Source of the DNA: Ramlibacter sp. Leaf400
Lineage (GTDB): Bacteria > Pseudomonadota > Gammaproteobacteria > Burkholderiales > Burkholderiaceae_C
Assembly: GCF_001424545.1 (NCBI RefSeq)
Contig: NZ_LMQL01000015.1
Location: 1-64,000 of the forward strand
Length of the DNA stretch: 64,000 bases
Direction of reading: 5' to 3'
Under the pieces are notes generated by a model that saw only the letters and a program-made list of their open reading frames with translations, made no database searches and was not told the origin of the DNA. A program made the translations under genes and the position numbers. Positions 35,990 to 45,342 of this stretch are shown piece after piece (positions within the stretch are counted from its first letter, which is position 1; each line of letters starts with the position of its first letter).

Positions 35990-36829
35990 TCAGTCGATCG
36001 CGGGGCGGCTGGAGCGCATCCAGGTCCACGACACGCCCACGCCCACCGTGCCGCCGTTGGTCCGGCGCACCAGCGGGCTGTCGCGGTTGGTGGCGCCCGC
36101 CACCGAGTCGATGCGGGCGAAGCCGAACACCGTCCAGTCGCGCGTGAGGTCGCGCGACAGCGAGGCGCCCAAGCGCCACGCCAGCAGGCCGGCATCGGCC
36201 TCGTAGGCGGGCCGGGTCGGCGTGGCGAACACCGGCGCCACCTCGTAGAAGGTGCTGGCCAGGCGGCTGTCGGCGATCACGGCGCTCACGCTGCTGGAGA
36301 CGGTCCAGCCCGGCGCCGGGCGCAGCTGCCAGATCACGCCGGGCTGGAACACCATGCCTCGGTAGTTGAGGCTGTCGCTGAGGTCGAACACGCCGCGAAG
36401 GGGCAGGTCCAGGCGCCAGCGGCCGGTCTGCGCCGAACCGCCCAGGTGCCACTTGAGCCGCGGCCCGAACTCCACCAGCGTGCCCAGGTTGGGCATGCCG
36501 CGGCGCACCGGGTCCTGGTCGGCGTCGGAGCCGAAGGACCAGCCCGCGCTGACGTCGAACTCGTAGGTGGGGGTGCGGACCGCGCGCACGCCGACGCCGT
36601 CGCTGTCGGCGCGCAGGAACTGCCCGCGGTAGATGAAGTAGGGCAGGGCCACGCCGCGCCGCACTCGCTGGTCCGAGCCGGGATACGCCTGCTGCGAGAC
36701 ACCCACGGCCACGCCGCCGATCTCCCACAGGGGGCGGGCCGGCGCGTCCTGCGCCTGCGCGGCGGCGGTGCACGAGAGGCAGGCGAGGGCGGCGCCGGAG
36801 AGGACGGAGCGCGAGGCGGTCAGGTTCAT
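35990..36829 (-). CDS. MipA/OmpV family outer-membrane protein
   Basis: 279 residues from ATG 36829 with a signal peptide ending AAAQAQ (~residue 24-27). The mature part opens with PLWEIGGVAVGVSQQAYPGSDQRV, the MipA/OmpV signature, and consists of alternating beta segments ending in a near-terminal SWTWMRS strand. Predicted outer-membrane beta-barrel or scaffold of murein hydrolases. An in-frame ATG at 36922 would add a non-signal head. Divergent from the histidine phosphatase gene. Confidence 0.85.
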   Translation of the reverse strand: MNLTASRSVLSGAALACLSCTAAAQAQDAPARPLWEIGGVAVGVSQQAYPGSDQRVRRGVALPYFIYRGQFLRADSDGVGVRAVRTPTYEFDVSAGWSFGSDADQDPVRRGMPNLGTLVEFGPRLKWHLGGSAQTGRWRLDLPLRGVFDLSDSLNYRGMVFQPGVIWQLRPAPGWTVSSSVSAVIADSRLASTFYEVAPVFATPTRPAYEADAGLLAWRLGASLSRDLTRDWTVFGFARIDSVAGATNRDSPLVRRTNGGTVGVGVSWTWMRSSRPAID

Positions 36830-36977
36830 GGATGGACTGTCGGGCAAAGCCGCCGTTTCTAGCGCATCTGCAGGCGGGGCGGCGTCCGTTGCATGCAAAC
36901 GTTTTTTCTGGAAAGTCGCCATTGTGGAGCTCCCGCTCCATTCGACACGCGACGCCGGCTCTTGCTATGGTGGGGCC

Positions 36978-37538
36978 ATGCGCCCTGTCACCCGCCTGTT
37001 GTCCGCCGCCTGCATCGCGCTGGCCGCCGGGGTCGCCGCAGCAGCGGATGCCTGGAGCGAACTCGCGAAACCCGGCGCCATCGTGCTGTTCCGCCATGCG
37101 ACCGCGCCCGGCGTGGGCGACCCGCCCAACTTCCGGCCGAACGAGTGCGCCACCCAGCGCAACCTCAGCGAGCAGGGCCGGGCGCAAGCGCGGCGGCTCG
37201 GCGAGCAGTTCCGCCAGCGCGGCATCGCGGTCGGCGCCGTGCTGACCTCCGAGTGGTGCCGCACGCGCGAGACGGCGCGCCTGGCCTTCGGCGACAAGAT
37301 TCGCGACGAGCCGGCCTTCAACTCCTTCTTCGGCCAGGGCGCGCAGGAGCGCGACGCGCAGACCGAGCGCGCCCGCCGCGTCCTGCGCGAGTGGAAGGGC
37401 CCGGGCGTGCTGGTGGTGGTGACGCACCAGGTCAACATCTCGGCGCTCACCGGCCATGGCGCGATGTCCGCCGAAGGCGTGGTGGTGCAGCCGACCGCCG
37501 AGGGCCCGCTGCGCATCCTCGCCAACGTGCAGCCCTGA
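36978..37538 (+). CDS. Exported histidine phosphatase family protein
   Basis: 186 residues with a signal peptide ending AAADA (~residue 24). The phosphohistidine motif is FRHATAPG (R39, H40; Ala replaces the usual Gly), the internal SEWCRTRETA supplies another Arg, and the second catalytic His is H150 in VVTHQVNI. Periplasmic phosphatase, substrate unknown. Its stop overlaps the MFS gene start (TGATG), so the two are probably cotranslated. Confidence 0.85.
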   Translation: MRPVTRLLSAACIALAAGVAAAADAWSELAKPGAIVLFRHATAPGVGDPPNFRPNECATQRNLSEQGRAQARRLGEQFRQRGIAVGAVLTSEWCRTRETARLAFGDKIRDEPAFNSFFGQGAQERDAQTERARRVLREWKGPGVLVVVTHQVNISALTGHGAMSAEGVVVQPTAEGPLRILANVQP

Positions 37539-38779
37539 TGGACTCCGCCCGGCCCGCGGTCGACGCGCTCGAGGCGCAGCGGGCGGCCGAAGCGGCGCCA
37601 CCGCGCCGCATCCTGCCGGTGATCGTGGGCGCGCAGTTCGCCGGCACCTCGCTCTGGTTCGCGGTCAACGCCGTCATGCCCGACCTGCAGGGCGCCTGGG
37701 GCCTGCCGCCGGCCGCCGTGGGCACGCTGTCCTCGGCCGTGCAACTGGGCTTCGTGGCCGGCACGCTGGTGTTCGCGCTGGCGATGGTGGCCGACCGGTT
37801 CCCGCCGACGCGCGTGTTCCTTGCGTGCTCGCTGCTCGGGGCCGCGGTGAATGCGGCCATGCTGCTGGCCGACGGCAGCCTGCCGCTGCTGGTCGCGCTG
37901 CGCTTCGCCGTCGGCTTCCTGCTGGCGGGCATCTACCCGGTGGGCATGAAGATCGCGGCCGCGTGGTTCCGCGAGCGGCTGGGGGCCGTGCTGGGCGTCC
38001 TGATCGGCGCGCTGGTGCTGGGCACGGCGCTGCCGCACGGGCTGCGCGCGCTCGCCACGCTCGGTGCCGACGGGCAGGTGCCCTGGCAGGCGGTGGTGCT
38101 GGCCGTCTCGGCGCTGGCGGCGCTGGGCGGCATCGCCACGGCCTGGTGGGTGCCGGACCGCCCGGCGGTGCCCGGCGCTCGCATCACGCCGCGGGCGCTC
38201 GGGGCGATCTGGAGCGACCGGCGCCTGCGCGCCTCGGTGTTCGGCTACTTCGGCCACATGTGGGAGCTGTACGCCTTCATCGTGCTGGTGCCGGCCATGG
38301 CCGCGAGCCGCGTCGCCGGCACCGGCGCGGTGAGCGCGCTCTCGTTCTGGGCGATCGCCGCCGGCTTCGTGGGCTGCGTCGGCGGCGGCCTGGCCGTGCG
38401 CCGCTGGGGCAGCGCGTGGGTGGCGCAGGCCCAGCTGTCCACCAGCGCGGCCTGCTGCCTGCTGGCGCCGCTGATGCTGTCGGCGCCGATGCCGCTGTTC
38501 GTCGCGTGGCTGCTACTGTGGGGCGCCACGGTCGCGGGCGATTCGCCGCAGTTCTCCGCGCTGACCGGGCGCAACGCGCCGCCGGCCGTGGTGGGCAGCG
38601 TGCTCACCTTCACCAACTGCATCGGCTTCGCGATCTCGGTGGTGAGCATCGAGCTGTTCGTCGCCGCCGCGCAGGCGCGGCCGCTGGCGCAGGTGCTGCC
38701 CTGGCTGGCGCTGGGGCCGGCGGCGGGGCTGTGGATGATGCGGCCGCTGCTGCGGCGGCGCACCGACGCACCGGCCTGA
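37538..38779 (+). CDS. MFS transporter
   Basis: 413 residues with ~12 hydrophobic segments. GFVAGTLVFALAMVADRFPPTRVFLACSLLG contains the A-like motif between segments 2 and 3. FAVGFLLAGIYPVGMKIAAAWF resembles motif C of CynX/NimT-like or general MFS permeases. The substrate is unknown. It is translationally coupled to the upstream phosphatase and convergent with the cardiolipin synthase gene, 3 bp apart. Confidence 0.87.
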   Translation: MDSARPAVDALEAQRAAEAAPPRRILPVIVGAQFAGTSLWFAVNAVMPDLQGAWGLPPAAVGTLSSAVQLGFVAGTLVFALAMVADRFPPTRVFLACSLLGAAVNAAMLLADGSLPLLVALRFAVGFLLAGIYPVGMKIAAAWFRERLGAVLGVLIGALVLGTALPHGLRALATLGADGQVPWQAVVLAVSALAALGGIATAWWVPDRPAVPGARITPRALGAIWSDRRLRASVFGYFGHMWELYAFIVLVPAMAASRVAGTGAVSALSFWAIAAGFVGCVGGGLAVRRWGSAWVAQAQLSTSAACCLLAPLMLSAPMPLFVAWLLLWGATVAGDSPQFSALTGRNAPPAVVGSVLTFTNCIGFAISVVSIELFVAAAQARPLAQVLPWLALGPAAGLWMMRPLLRRRTDAPA

Positions 38780-38782
38780 AGC

Positions 38783-40045
38783 TCAGAACACTTCGTTGAG
38801 CAGGTAGAGCGCGTTGTCGCGCAGCTTGGGCCACCACCCCCGGCGGCGCCAGGCTTCCAGCTGGACCTCCTGGGCGCGGGCCGCGTAGTGCTCGAAATGC
38901 GCGTCCAGCTCTTTCGCCAGCGGCGGGTGCAGGAAGCCCAGCGTGATCTCGTCGTTGGTGTCGAAGGAACGGTCGTCGAAGTTGGTCGAGCCCACCGCGC
39001 ACCACTTGCCGTCCACCGTCATGGCCTTCTGGTGCAGCAGCGTGTGCGGGTACTCGAAGAGCCGCACGCCACAGCGCAGGATCTTTTCGAAGTTGCGGTG
39101 GGCGATGTGCTGCACCAGGGGGTTGTCGCTGCCTTCGGTGGACGGCATGAGCACGCGCACGTCGACGCCGCGCCTGACCGCCGCACCCAGGGCGTCGATG
39201 GCTTCCGGCTCGGGGATGAAGTAGGGGTTCTGGATCCAGATGCGCTCGCGCGCCATGCACAGCACGGCGTGGTGCAGGATCTTCACCGCCGGCGCCGAGT
39301 TCTCCGGCTTGATGAAGGCCGCGTGGACCAGCACGTCGCCGGCGGGCTCCAGCGCCGGGAAGACGCCGTCGCCCACGAACAGCTCGCCGGTGTCGCCCGC
39401 CCAGTTCTCGCTGAAGGCCGACTGGATGGTGTGCACGATGGGGCCGTGCAGGTGCACGCTGAGGTCGGCAAAGTGCTTGTGGTCCTCGGCGTCGCCCAGC
39501 CACTCGTCGGTGATGCAGTGGCCGCCCAGGAAGGCCTCGCGGCCGTCGATCACCACGATCTTGCGGTGGTCGCGGTCGGTCATCACGCCCAGGTTGTAGA
39601 TCGAGTGCGGATGGAAGAAGCGCACGCGCGCGCCGGCTTCTTCCATCAGGCGGCGCTCGCCGTCGCCGATCTCGCGGCAGCCGGTGGCGTCGAGCAGCAC
39701 GCGCACCTTCAGCCCCGCGCGGGCGCGCTCGGCCAGGGCGGCGGCCATGCGGCGCCCGAGCTCGCCCTCCTTCCAGAGGAAAGTCTCGAAGTGCACCGTC
39801 TCGCGCGCCTGGGCGATGCGGTCGATCACGACGTCGAAATAGTGGCCGTTCTTCAGCAGTTCCACCGAATTGCCGGCGATGGGCGTGCCCAGCGACAGGC
39901 CGGCCAGCGAGCGCACCAGCTGCTCGACCGGCGCGTCGCATTCCATCTTCAGGTGCGGGCTGCGGTGGCGGCGCGACGACCACAGCACCAGCACGAGCAG
40001 GATGACGGCGCCGGCCAGCAGGCCGATCCAGAACGTCGCGCTCAT
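38783..40045 (-). CDS. Cardiolipin synthase-like phospholipase D family protein
   Basis: 420 residues from ATG 40045. One N-terminal membrane segment (FWIGLLAGAVILLVLVLW, ~5-22) anchors two PLD domains. The first HKD is DHRKIVVIDG (H160, K162) and the second LLHQKAMTVDG (H338, K340), followed by GSTNFDDRSF. All catalytic His and Lys are present. Probably ClsA/B-type transphosphatidylation at the inner membrane. No ribosome site is obvious; longer in-frame extensions upstream are low-quality sequence. Confidence 0.88.
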   Translation of the reverse strand: MSATFWIGLLAGAVILLVLVLWSSRRHRSPHLKMECDAPVEQLVRSLAGLSLGTPIAGNSVELLKNGHYFDVVIDRIAQARETVHFETFLWKEGELGRRMAAALAERARAGLKVRVLLDATGCREIGDGERRLMEEAGARVRFFHPHSIYNLGVMTDRDHRKIVVIDGREAFLGGHCITDEWLGDAEDHKHFADLSVHLHGPIVHTIQSAFSENWAGDTGELFVGDGVFPALEPAGDVLVHAAFIKPENSAPAVKILHHAVLCMARERIWIQNPYFIPEPEAIDALGAAVRRGVDVRVLMPSTEGSDNPLVQHIAHRNFEKILRCGVRLFEYPHTLLHQKAMTVDGKWCAVGSTNFDDRSFDTNDEITLGFLHPPLAKELDAHFEHYAARAQEVQLEAWRRRGWWPKLRDNALYLLNEVF

Positions 40046-40318
40046 GGCGCCGCGGCCGCGCGGGCGGCGGGGAAGGGTGAAGGGGTGTCCATCCCCTGAC
40101 GATAGGCAAGCCCAGCCTTTGGGCTTGTAAGGCAACCCCGACACCTGAGGTTGGCGAAGGGCGTCCATCCGGCGCGGGGCACCGGGGTGCGGTAGAGCTG
40201 CAGGGGAGCCTGCCGGCGCCGGCACGGGTGAAGCAGAATCGGCAGCGATTGTTTCGGGATTGGGACGGATGGCGATCGATAGCGTCGTGCGGGCGCGGGC
40301 CCAGGGCGGGGCCGGTCC

Positions 40319-40939
40319 ATGAGCTTCATGGAATCCATGCTGGCCATGCTGCAGGCGCTGCAGGGCTGGCCGGCCTACCTGCTGGTGTTCGGCCTGCTGG
40401 TGGGCAGCGGCTTCGGCCTGCCGATCAACGAGGACATCCTGCTGCTGGTGGCCGCCGCGCTCACCCTGCGCGGCGTGATGGAGCCGGTGCCGCTGGTGGC
40501 CGTCGCCTGGTGCGGCGTGCTGTGCGCGGACGGGCTCATCTTCCACTGGGGGCGGCGCTTCGGCACGCAGTTGCTGCGGCACCGCCTCGCGGCGCGGGCG
40601 CTGCCGGCGGCGCGGCTGCACACCATGGAAAGGGCGATGCAGCGCTGGGGCCCCGGCGTCATCTTCGTCGTGCGCTTCGTGCCTGGCCTGCGCACGGCGC
40701 TGCTCTTCGCCGCCGGCTCGATGAAGATCCGCTACCGGCACCTCTTCATCTTCGACGGCGCCGCCGCCCTGATCGAGTTGCCGCTGCTGGTGTGGGGCGT
40801 GCGGTACGTGGGGGGGCGCTGGCAGGACATCGTGGCCTCGCTCCAGCAGTGGCAGGGCTGGCTGCTGCCGGCGCTGGCCGCGGCCGCCGTCGCGGTGGCG
40901 GCCGCGGTCTGGTGGCGCCGGCGCGCGCGGGCCCGTTGA
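40319..40939 (+). CDS. DedA family membrane protein
   Basis: 206 residues with five or so membrane segments. GLPINEDILLLVAAAL is the DedA acidic motif, FHWGRRFG the loop, and FVVRFVPGLRTALLFAAG the conserved Arg-containing re-entrant segment. DedA proteins act as undecaprenyl-phosphate/phospholipid flippases or affect proton motive force. A start at ATG 40328 is equally possible. Divergent from the cardiolipin synthase gene, which also acts on membrane lipids. Confidence 0.88.
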   Translation: MSFMESMLAMLQALQGWPAYLLVFGLLVGSGFGLPINEDILLLVAAALTLRGVMEPVPLVAVAWCGVLCADGLIFHWGRRFGTQLLRHRLAARALPAARLHTMERAMQRWGPGVIFVVRFVPGLRTALLFAAGSMKIRYRHLFIFDGAAALIELPLLVWGVRYVGGRWQDIVASLQQWQGWLLPALAAAAVAVAAAVWWRRRARAR

Positions 40940-41028
40940 ACGGCCGCGCTGCAATACGGCTGAAATAATGCTGTGCAACTGTCCGGTCGCGGCCTAAGAT
41001 GGCCTTGCACAACGGGACGGAGGCCAGG

Positions 41029-41298
41029 ATGAATGCACCCCAGCGTGTTCCCACGACAGCCGTGCGCGAGCCGGCCCCCCAGGAGACGCAGCTCCTGCGC
41101 CAGCTCGTCTCCGTGCAGGGCCGCGACCCCGGCGGCTTCTCCGCCGCGCTGCTGCCCAGCGGCTCCATTTCGGTGCGTTCGCCGGCGGCCGCCGCCTTCT
41201 ATCCCCTGGACGGCTGGACCCACCGCTTCGTGCGGCACCTGCACCAGGGCTATTTCGATCCCAGGGCGCTCGCCCAACCCACGCCGCGCGCCAACTGA
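41029..41298 (+). CDS. Hypothetical protein
   Basis: 89 residues starting at ATG 41029 with GGAGGCCAGG directly upstream. There is no signal peptide. The central part, RQLVSVQGRDPGGFSAALLPSGSISV, reads as a short beta-rich segment, and the C-terminal HRFVRHLHQGYFDP is basic/aromatic. I do not recognise the family. Lies between DedA and the HTH gene, on the same strand. Confidence 0.55.
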   Translation: MNAPQRVPTTAVREPAPQETQLLRQLVSVQGRDPGGFSAALLPSGSISVRSPAAAAFYPLDGWTHRFVRHLHQGYFDPRALAQPTPRAN

Positions 41299-41470
41299 GC
41301 GCGCCGGTTCTTCATATCGGTGTATCCATCGTGCCTTGCGCATGGATGGGAAGGTGCAAAGTTCCCGCGGCCGTGCCCGCTAAGATGCGGCCTCTGGGAG
41401 CGGAACAGCCCGGCAGCGAAACACGGCCTTCGACCGTGGCGACGCCGACAACCGAGGTATAGAAACCAAC

Positions 41471-41905
41471 ATGCCCAATATCGGCACCGTCCTGAAGCAG
41501 GAAATCGCCCGGGTCGCGCGCAAGGAGATGCGCGGTGAACTGCAGCAACTGAAGAAGACCGTCACGCAGTACCGCAGCCAGATCGCCCAGCTCAAGCGCC
41601 GCCTGCAGGCGCTGGAGCAGCAGGTGCGCCGGCAGGGGCGCGGCGGCGGCCGGGCGGCCCCGGCGGTGGCGGTGGACGACGAGGACGAGGGACCGCAGCT
41701 GCGCTTTTCCGCCAAGGGCCTGGCGGCCCAGCGCAAGCGCCTGGGCCTGTCGGCGGCCTCGGTCGCCAGGATCCTGGGCGTGTCGGCGCTGTCGGTCTAC
41801 AAGTGGGAAAGCGGCAAGACCCGCCCGCGCGCCCGCCAGCTGGAAGCGATCTCGTCGCTGCGCAAGATGGGCAAGCGCGAAGCCCTGGCCAAGCTGGCCG
41901 CCTGA
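41471..41905 (+). CDS. Coiled-coil protein with C-terminal HTH (XRE-like)
   Basis: 144 residues in two parts. Residues 1-55 are a heptad-rich coiled coil (LQQLKKTVTQYRSQIAQLKRRLQALEQQV); a Gly/Ala/Asp-Glu linker follows; residues ~80-135 are a helix-turn-helix (LAAQRKRLGLSAASVARILGVSALSVYKWESGKTRP) of the XRE/Cro type. The N-terminal coiled coil suggests a dimer or larger complex. It ends 4 bp before the DUF2889 gene, likely cotranscribed. Confidence 0.8.
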   Translation: MPNIGTVLKQEIARVARKEMRGELQQLKKTVTQYRSQIAQLKRRLQALEQQVRRQGRGGGRAAPAVAVDDEDEGPQLRFSAKGLAAQRKRLGLSAASVARILGVSALSVYKWESGKTRPRARQLEAISSLRKMGKREALAKLAA

Positions 41906-41909
41906 GAGC

Positions 41910-42506
41910 ATGCCCCTGCCCGAACCCGCCGCGCGCCGGCACCTGCACACGCGGGCCGTGACGTACCGCGGCTTCCTGCGCGACGATGGCCTGTGGGACA
42001 TCGAAGGCGAGATGTCGGACGTCAAGACCTATGCCTTCCAGCGCTCGGACGGGCGCGACATGCCGCCCGGCGCGCCCATCCACAACATGCTGATCCGCCT
42101 CACGGTGGACGAGGGCATGGTGATCCGCGCCGTGGCCAGCTCGATGGACGCCACGCCGTACGGCGAATGCGGGCAGGGCAACGATCCCATGCAGCGGATG
42201 GTGGGCGTGCGGCTGGGCCCGGGTTGGCGGCAGGCGATCGAGAAGGCGCTGGGCGGGGTGCTCGGCTGCACGCACCTGCGCGAGCTGCTGTTCAACATGG
42301 CCACCGCGGCCTACCAGACCATCTTTCCGTGGCGCGAGGGCCAGAGGCGCCAGTCCGGCCTCACGTTGCAGCAGACCGCCGAGCCGCCTTACCACCTGGG
42401 CCGCTGCATCGCCTGGGACCCCAGCGGCCCGCTGGTGCAGCGCGTCTACCCGCAGTTCTTCGGACAGCCCCTCAGGCGACCGCTTGCGAAGGATCCGAAG
42501 GCTTGA
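41910..42506 (+). CDS. DUF2889 domain protein
   Basis: 198 residues. RRHLHTRAVTYRGFLRDDGLWDIEGEMSDVKTY and CTHLRELLFNMATAAYQT are DUF2889 landmarks. There is no signal peptide or membrane segment and the function is not established. It follows the HTH gene by 4 bp. Its last 35 bases overlap the convergent methyltransferase gene. Confidence 0.85.
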   Translation: MPLPEPAARRHLHTRAVTYRGFLRDDGLWDIEGEMSDVKTYAFQRSDGRDMPPGAPIHNMLIRLTVDEGMVIRAVASSMDATPYGECGQGNDPMQRMVGVRLGPGWRQAIEKALGGVLGCTHLRELLFNMATAAYQTIFPWREGQRRQSGLTLQQTAEPPYHLGRCIAWDPSGPLVQRVYPQFFGQPLRRPLAKDPKA

Positions 42507-43134
42507 CCCAGGTGAACACCCGCACCGGCGGGATGTTCACCAGCTCCCAGCGCTTGTCCGGCGTGCCGAGGTAGGGCGCCGCATACGAGGCCACGTGCGC
42601 GCGGACCTGGTAGGCGACGAAGCGCCCGCCCGGCCGCAGCACCTGCGCGACGATGGCGGCGATGCGGTCCGACACCTGCGCCGGCATGGTGGAAAAAGGG
42701 ATGCCCGAGACGATCGCGTCCGGCGCCGGCAGGCGGCGGGCGGCCAGGAACTCCGCCAGCTTCTCGGCGCTGCCCAGCTCCAGCAGGAGACGGGGATCGC
42801 GCAGCTGCTGCTGCAGGTGCTGGTGGAAGGCCGGATCGAGCTCGACGGCGAGCAGCCGGGCCGTGGGCGGCATCGCCAGCAGCATGGCCGCGGTGGTGCC
42901 GCCGGTGCCGGGGCCCAGCTCGACCACGGTGCGCGCCTGCGCGATCGCGGCACTGCGCACCAGCCGCTGCTCGAGCCGGTGCGAACTGGGCACCACGGAG
43001 CCGACCTGGGCCGGGTGGCGCAGAAACCCCCTCAGGAACTCGAAGCGGTCCCGCAGGGGGCCGGAGGTGAGGGAGGCGGGCGGCAGGACGTTCTCGCCGG
43101 CGCCTTGGCCGGCGCGGGGGTCTTGGAGCGCCAT
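42472..43134 (-). CDS. Class I SAM-dependent methyltransferase (phospholipid N-methyltransferase-like)
   Basis: 220 residues from ATG 43134. FLRGFLRHPAQVGSVVPSS is characteristic of the PmtA/rRNA-dimethylase-like family, VELGPGTGG (71-79) is the SAM-binding glycine loop, and AIVSGIPFSTMP occupies the NPPY-like catalytic position. Possible substrates are phosphatidylethanolamine or another lipid; not proven. Convergent with DUF2889 and divergent from the PBP gene, 116 bp away. Confidence 0.8.
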   Translation of the reverse strand: MALQDPRAGQGAGENVLPPASLTSGPLRDRFEFLRGFLRHPAQVGSVVPSSHRLEQRLVRSAAIAQARTVVELGPGTGGTTAAMLLAMPPTARLLAVELDPAFHQHLQQQLRDPRLLLELGSAEKLAEFLAARRLPAPDAIVSGIPFSTMPAQVSDRIAAIVAQVLRPGGRFVAYQVRAHVASYAAPYLGTPDKRWELVNIPPVRVFTWVKPSDPSQAVA

Positions 43135-43250
43135 GGAGTGTTGGGATTGTTGTGGATGTGCGGCGATTCTGGTGGCGCGACGCACAGATGCGTGTCGGAC
43201 GGGGTCGACAAGCCGGCCCCAGGCCGACCGAAGGGAAGGACACTATTTCG

Positions 43251-45284
43251 ATGCGGATGAACCCAACCATGGGCCGGTTCCTGGACGCGATCCGGGCCGG
43301 ATGGACACGACTGTGGGGCGCGGTGCGCCGCCACCCCTGGCGCACCGCGCTGGTCCCGCCGGGACTCGTGCTGCTGTACGTGCTGGCGCTGCTGCCCTTC
43401 ACGCCCGGCATCGGCAACCTGCGCAAGGCCAAGGTGGAAGCGCCGGCCGTGCTGGTGTCGGCCGACAACGTGGTGCTGGCCAGCTACAAGCGCGTGAACC
43501 GCGAATGGGTGCCGCTGGACAAGGTCGCGCCCGCGGTCGTGCAGGCGCTCATCCACACCGAGGACCACCGGTTCTGGGACCACCACGGCATCGACTGGTA
43601 CCGCACCGCGGCGTCGGCCTGGCACACGCTGAAGGGGCGGCGGCAAGGCGGCTCCACGCTCACGCAGCAGCTGGCCCGCAACCTGTACCCCGAGGAGATC
43701 GGCCGCTCGCCGACCGTGCACCGCAAGGTCAAGGAAGCGATCACCGCGCTGAAGATCGAGGCGGTCTACAGCAAGAAGGAGATCCTGGAGACGTACCTGA
43801 ACACGGTGCCCTTCCTCTACAACGCCTTCGGCATCGAGATGGCCGCCCGCACCTACTTCGACAAGCCGGCCAGCGAACTGGACGTGCTGGAAAGCGCCAC
43901 CCTGATCGGCATGCTCAAGGGCACCAGCTACTACAACCCGGTGCTCAATCCCGAGCGCGCGCGCGAGCGGCGCAACGTGGTGCTGGACCAGATGGCCAAG
44001 CACGGCTCGCTGCCGGCCGAGCGCGCCGAGCAGCTGGCGAAGCGGCCGCTGAAGATCGACTTCGAGCGCCAGCAGGAGCCGCTGGGCCCGGCGCCGCACG
44101 TGGCGCAGCACGTGCGCAAGTGGCTGATCGCCTGGGCCGACCGCAACGGCTACGACATCCACTCCGACGGCCTGGTGGTGCGCAGCACGCTGGACACCCG
44201 GCTGCAGCGCGCGGCCAACGAGTCGGTGACCCGGCAGCTGTCGCAACTTCAGCCGCTGGCCGACCGCCGGCGCAAGGCCGGGCAGGACCCGGCCCTGCTG
44301 CAGGCCGGCTTCCTGGCGCTGGACCCGCGCAACGGCCACGTGCTGGCCTGGGTGGGCAGCAGCGACTTCGCGCGTGACCAGTTCGACCACGTGAGCCAGG
44401 CGCGGCGCCAGCCGGGCTCGACCTTCAAGCCCTTCGTCTACGGCGCGGCCTTCCTCGACGGCTTCGGCCCGAACGACACCCTGATCGACCAGCCGGTGGT
44501 CCTGCGCGGTGCGAACGGGGAGACCTGGAGCCCGCGCGACTCGACGCCGCCCACCAACGCCCCCTGGACGCTGCGCGCGGGACTGGTGTTCTCGCGCAAC
44601 TCGATCACGGCCCAGCTCATGGAACGCGTCGGGCCGCAGAAGGTCGCCAAGCTGGCGCAGGCCATGGGCGTGCGCGAGAGCCGGCTCGATGCCGTGCCTT
44701 CGCTCGCGCTGGGCACCAGCCCGGTCACGCTGCGCGAGATGGTCTCGGCCTACGGCACGCTGGCCAACAACGGCCGCTGGGTGGAGCCGCTGCTCGTGCT
44801 GCGCATCGAGGACTCGGAAGGCAAGGTGCTGGACGCCTTCGTGCCGCCGCGCTCGGCCGAGGCCATGCCCAAGGCCAAGGCGCTGATGCTGGTCAACGCC
44901 ATGCGCGGCGTGGTGGACGAGGGCACGGGCGCGGCGATCCGCAGCCGCTACGGCATCCAGGCCGACGTGGCCGGCAAGACCGGCACCACCCAGGACAACG
45001 CCGATGGCTGGTTCATCCTGATGCACCCGCACATGGTGGCGGGCGCCTGGGTCGGCTTCAACGACCCCTCGATCACCATGCCCGATGCCTGGGGGCCGGG
45101 CGCCCGCAGCGCGCTGCCCATCGTGGGCGACTACTTCCAGCAGTCGGTGCGCAACCGCTGGGTGGACACCAAGGCCGAATGGGACATCCCACGCCCGCGG
45201 CCCAAGCCCAAGCAGCCCGAGGGCGATCCGCTGGAGCGGCTGGTCAACGACGTGATCGACCGGCTGTTCAAGATCCTGCAGTAG
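43251..45284 (+). CDS. Class A penicillin-binding protein (glycosyltransferase/transpeptidase)
   Basis: 677 residues from ATG 43251. After a basic head and one membrane segment (LVPPGLVLLYVLALLPF), the GT51 domain shows HTEDHRFWDHHGID (catalytic E104), GGSTLTQQLARNL and the second acid region. The transpeptidase domain has S390-T-F-K393, SRN near 446 and K576-T-G-T. All motifs are intact, so both activities are likely at the inner membrane. The last ~30 residues are Pro/Lys-rich. Typical class A length is 700-850, so this is a compact member. Confidence 0.9.
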   Translation: MRMNPTMGRFLDAIRAGWTRLWGAVRRHPWRTALVPPGLVLLYVLALLPFTPGIGNLRKAKVEAPAVLVSADNVVLASYKRVNREWVPLDKVAPAVVQALIHTEDHRFWDHHGIDWYRTAASAWHTLKGRRQGGSTLTQQLARNLYPEEIGRSPTVHRKVKEAITALKIEAVYSKKEILETYLNTVPFLYNAFGIEMAARTYFDKPASELDVLESATLIGMLKGTSYYNPVLNPERARERRNVVLDQMAKHGSLPAERAEQLAKRPLKIDFERQQEPLGPAPHVAQHVRKWLIAWADRNGYDIHSDGLVVRSTLDTRLQRAANESVTRQLSQLQPLADRRRKAGQDPALLQAGFLALDPRNGHVLAWVGSSDFARDQFDHVSQARRQPGSTFKPFVYGAAFLDGFGPNDTLIDQPVVLRGANGETWSPRDSTPPTNAPWTLRAGLVFSRNSITAQLMERVGPQKVAKLAQAMGVRESRLDAVPSLALGTSPVTLREMVSAYGTLANNGRWVEPLLVLRIEDSEGKVLDAFVPPRSAEAMPKAKALMLVNAMRGVVDEGTGAAIRSRYGIQADVAGKTGTTQDNADGWFILMHPHMVAGAWVGFNDPSITMPDAWGPGARSALPIVGDYFQQSVRNRWVDTKAEWDIPRPRPKPKQPEGDPLERLVNDVIDRLFKILQ

Positions 45285-45286
45285 CG

Positions 45287-45313
45287 AAAAAAAGCCGGGC
45301 ACATGGCCCGGCT
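45287..45313 (-). terminator. Rho-independent terminator, reverse strand
   Basis: On the reverse strand AGCCGGGC-CATGT-GCCCGGCT forms an 8-bp stem followed by a run of seven T. It lies ~155 bp beyond the stop of the Asp-box lipoprotein gene at 45467 and immediately after the convergent PBP gene. The T-run is on the reverse side only, so it serves the lipoprotein transcript. The stem core matches that of the second lipoprotein's terminator. Confidence 0.75.
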
Positions 45314-45342
45314 CAAGCTCCCTTTCGCTTCCCTGATCTCTT

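Noticed and set aside
43032-45302. A 756-codon open frame antisense to the class A PBP gene
   Set aside because: Its translation is His/Arg/Gln/Val-rich and low complexity with no domain, as expected for a shadow frame in GC-rich DNA; the PBP frame has all its motifs.
45285-45320. Terminator for the forward PBP gene
   Set aside because: The hairpin has a T-run only on the reverse strand; forward it is followed by CAAGCTCC.
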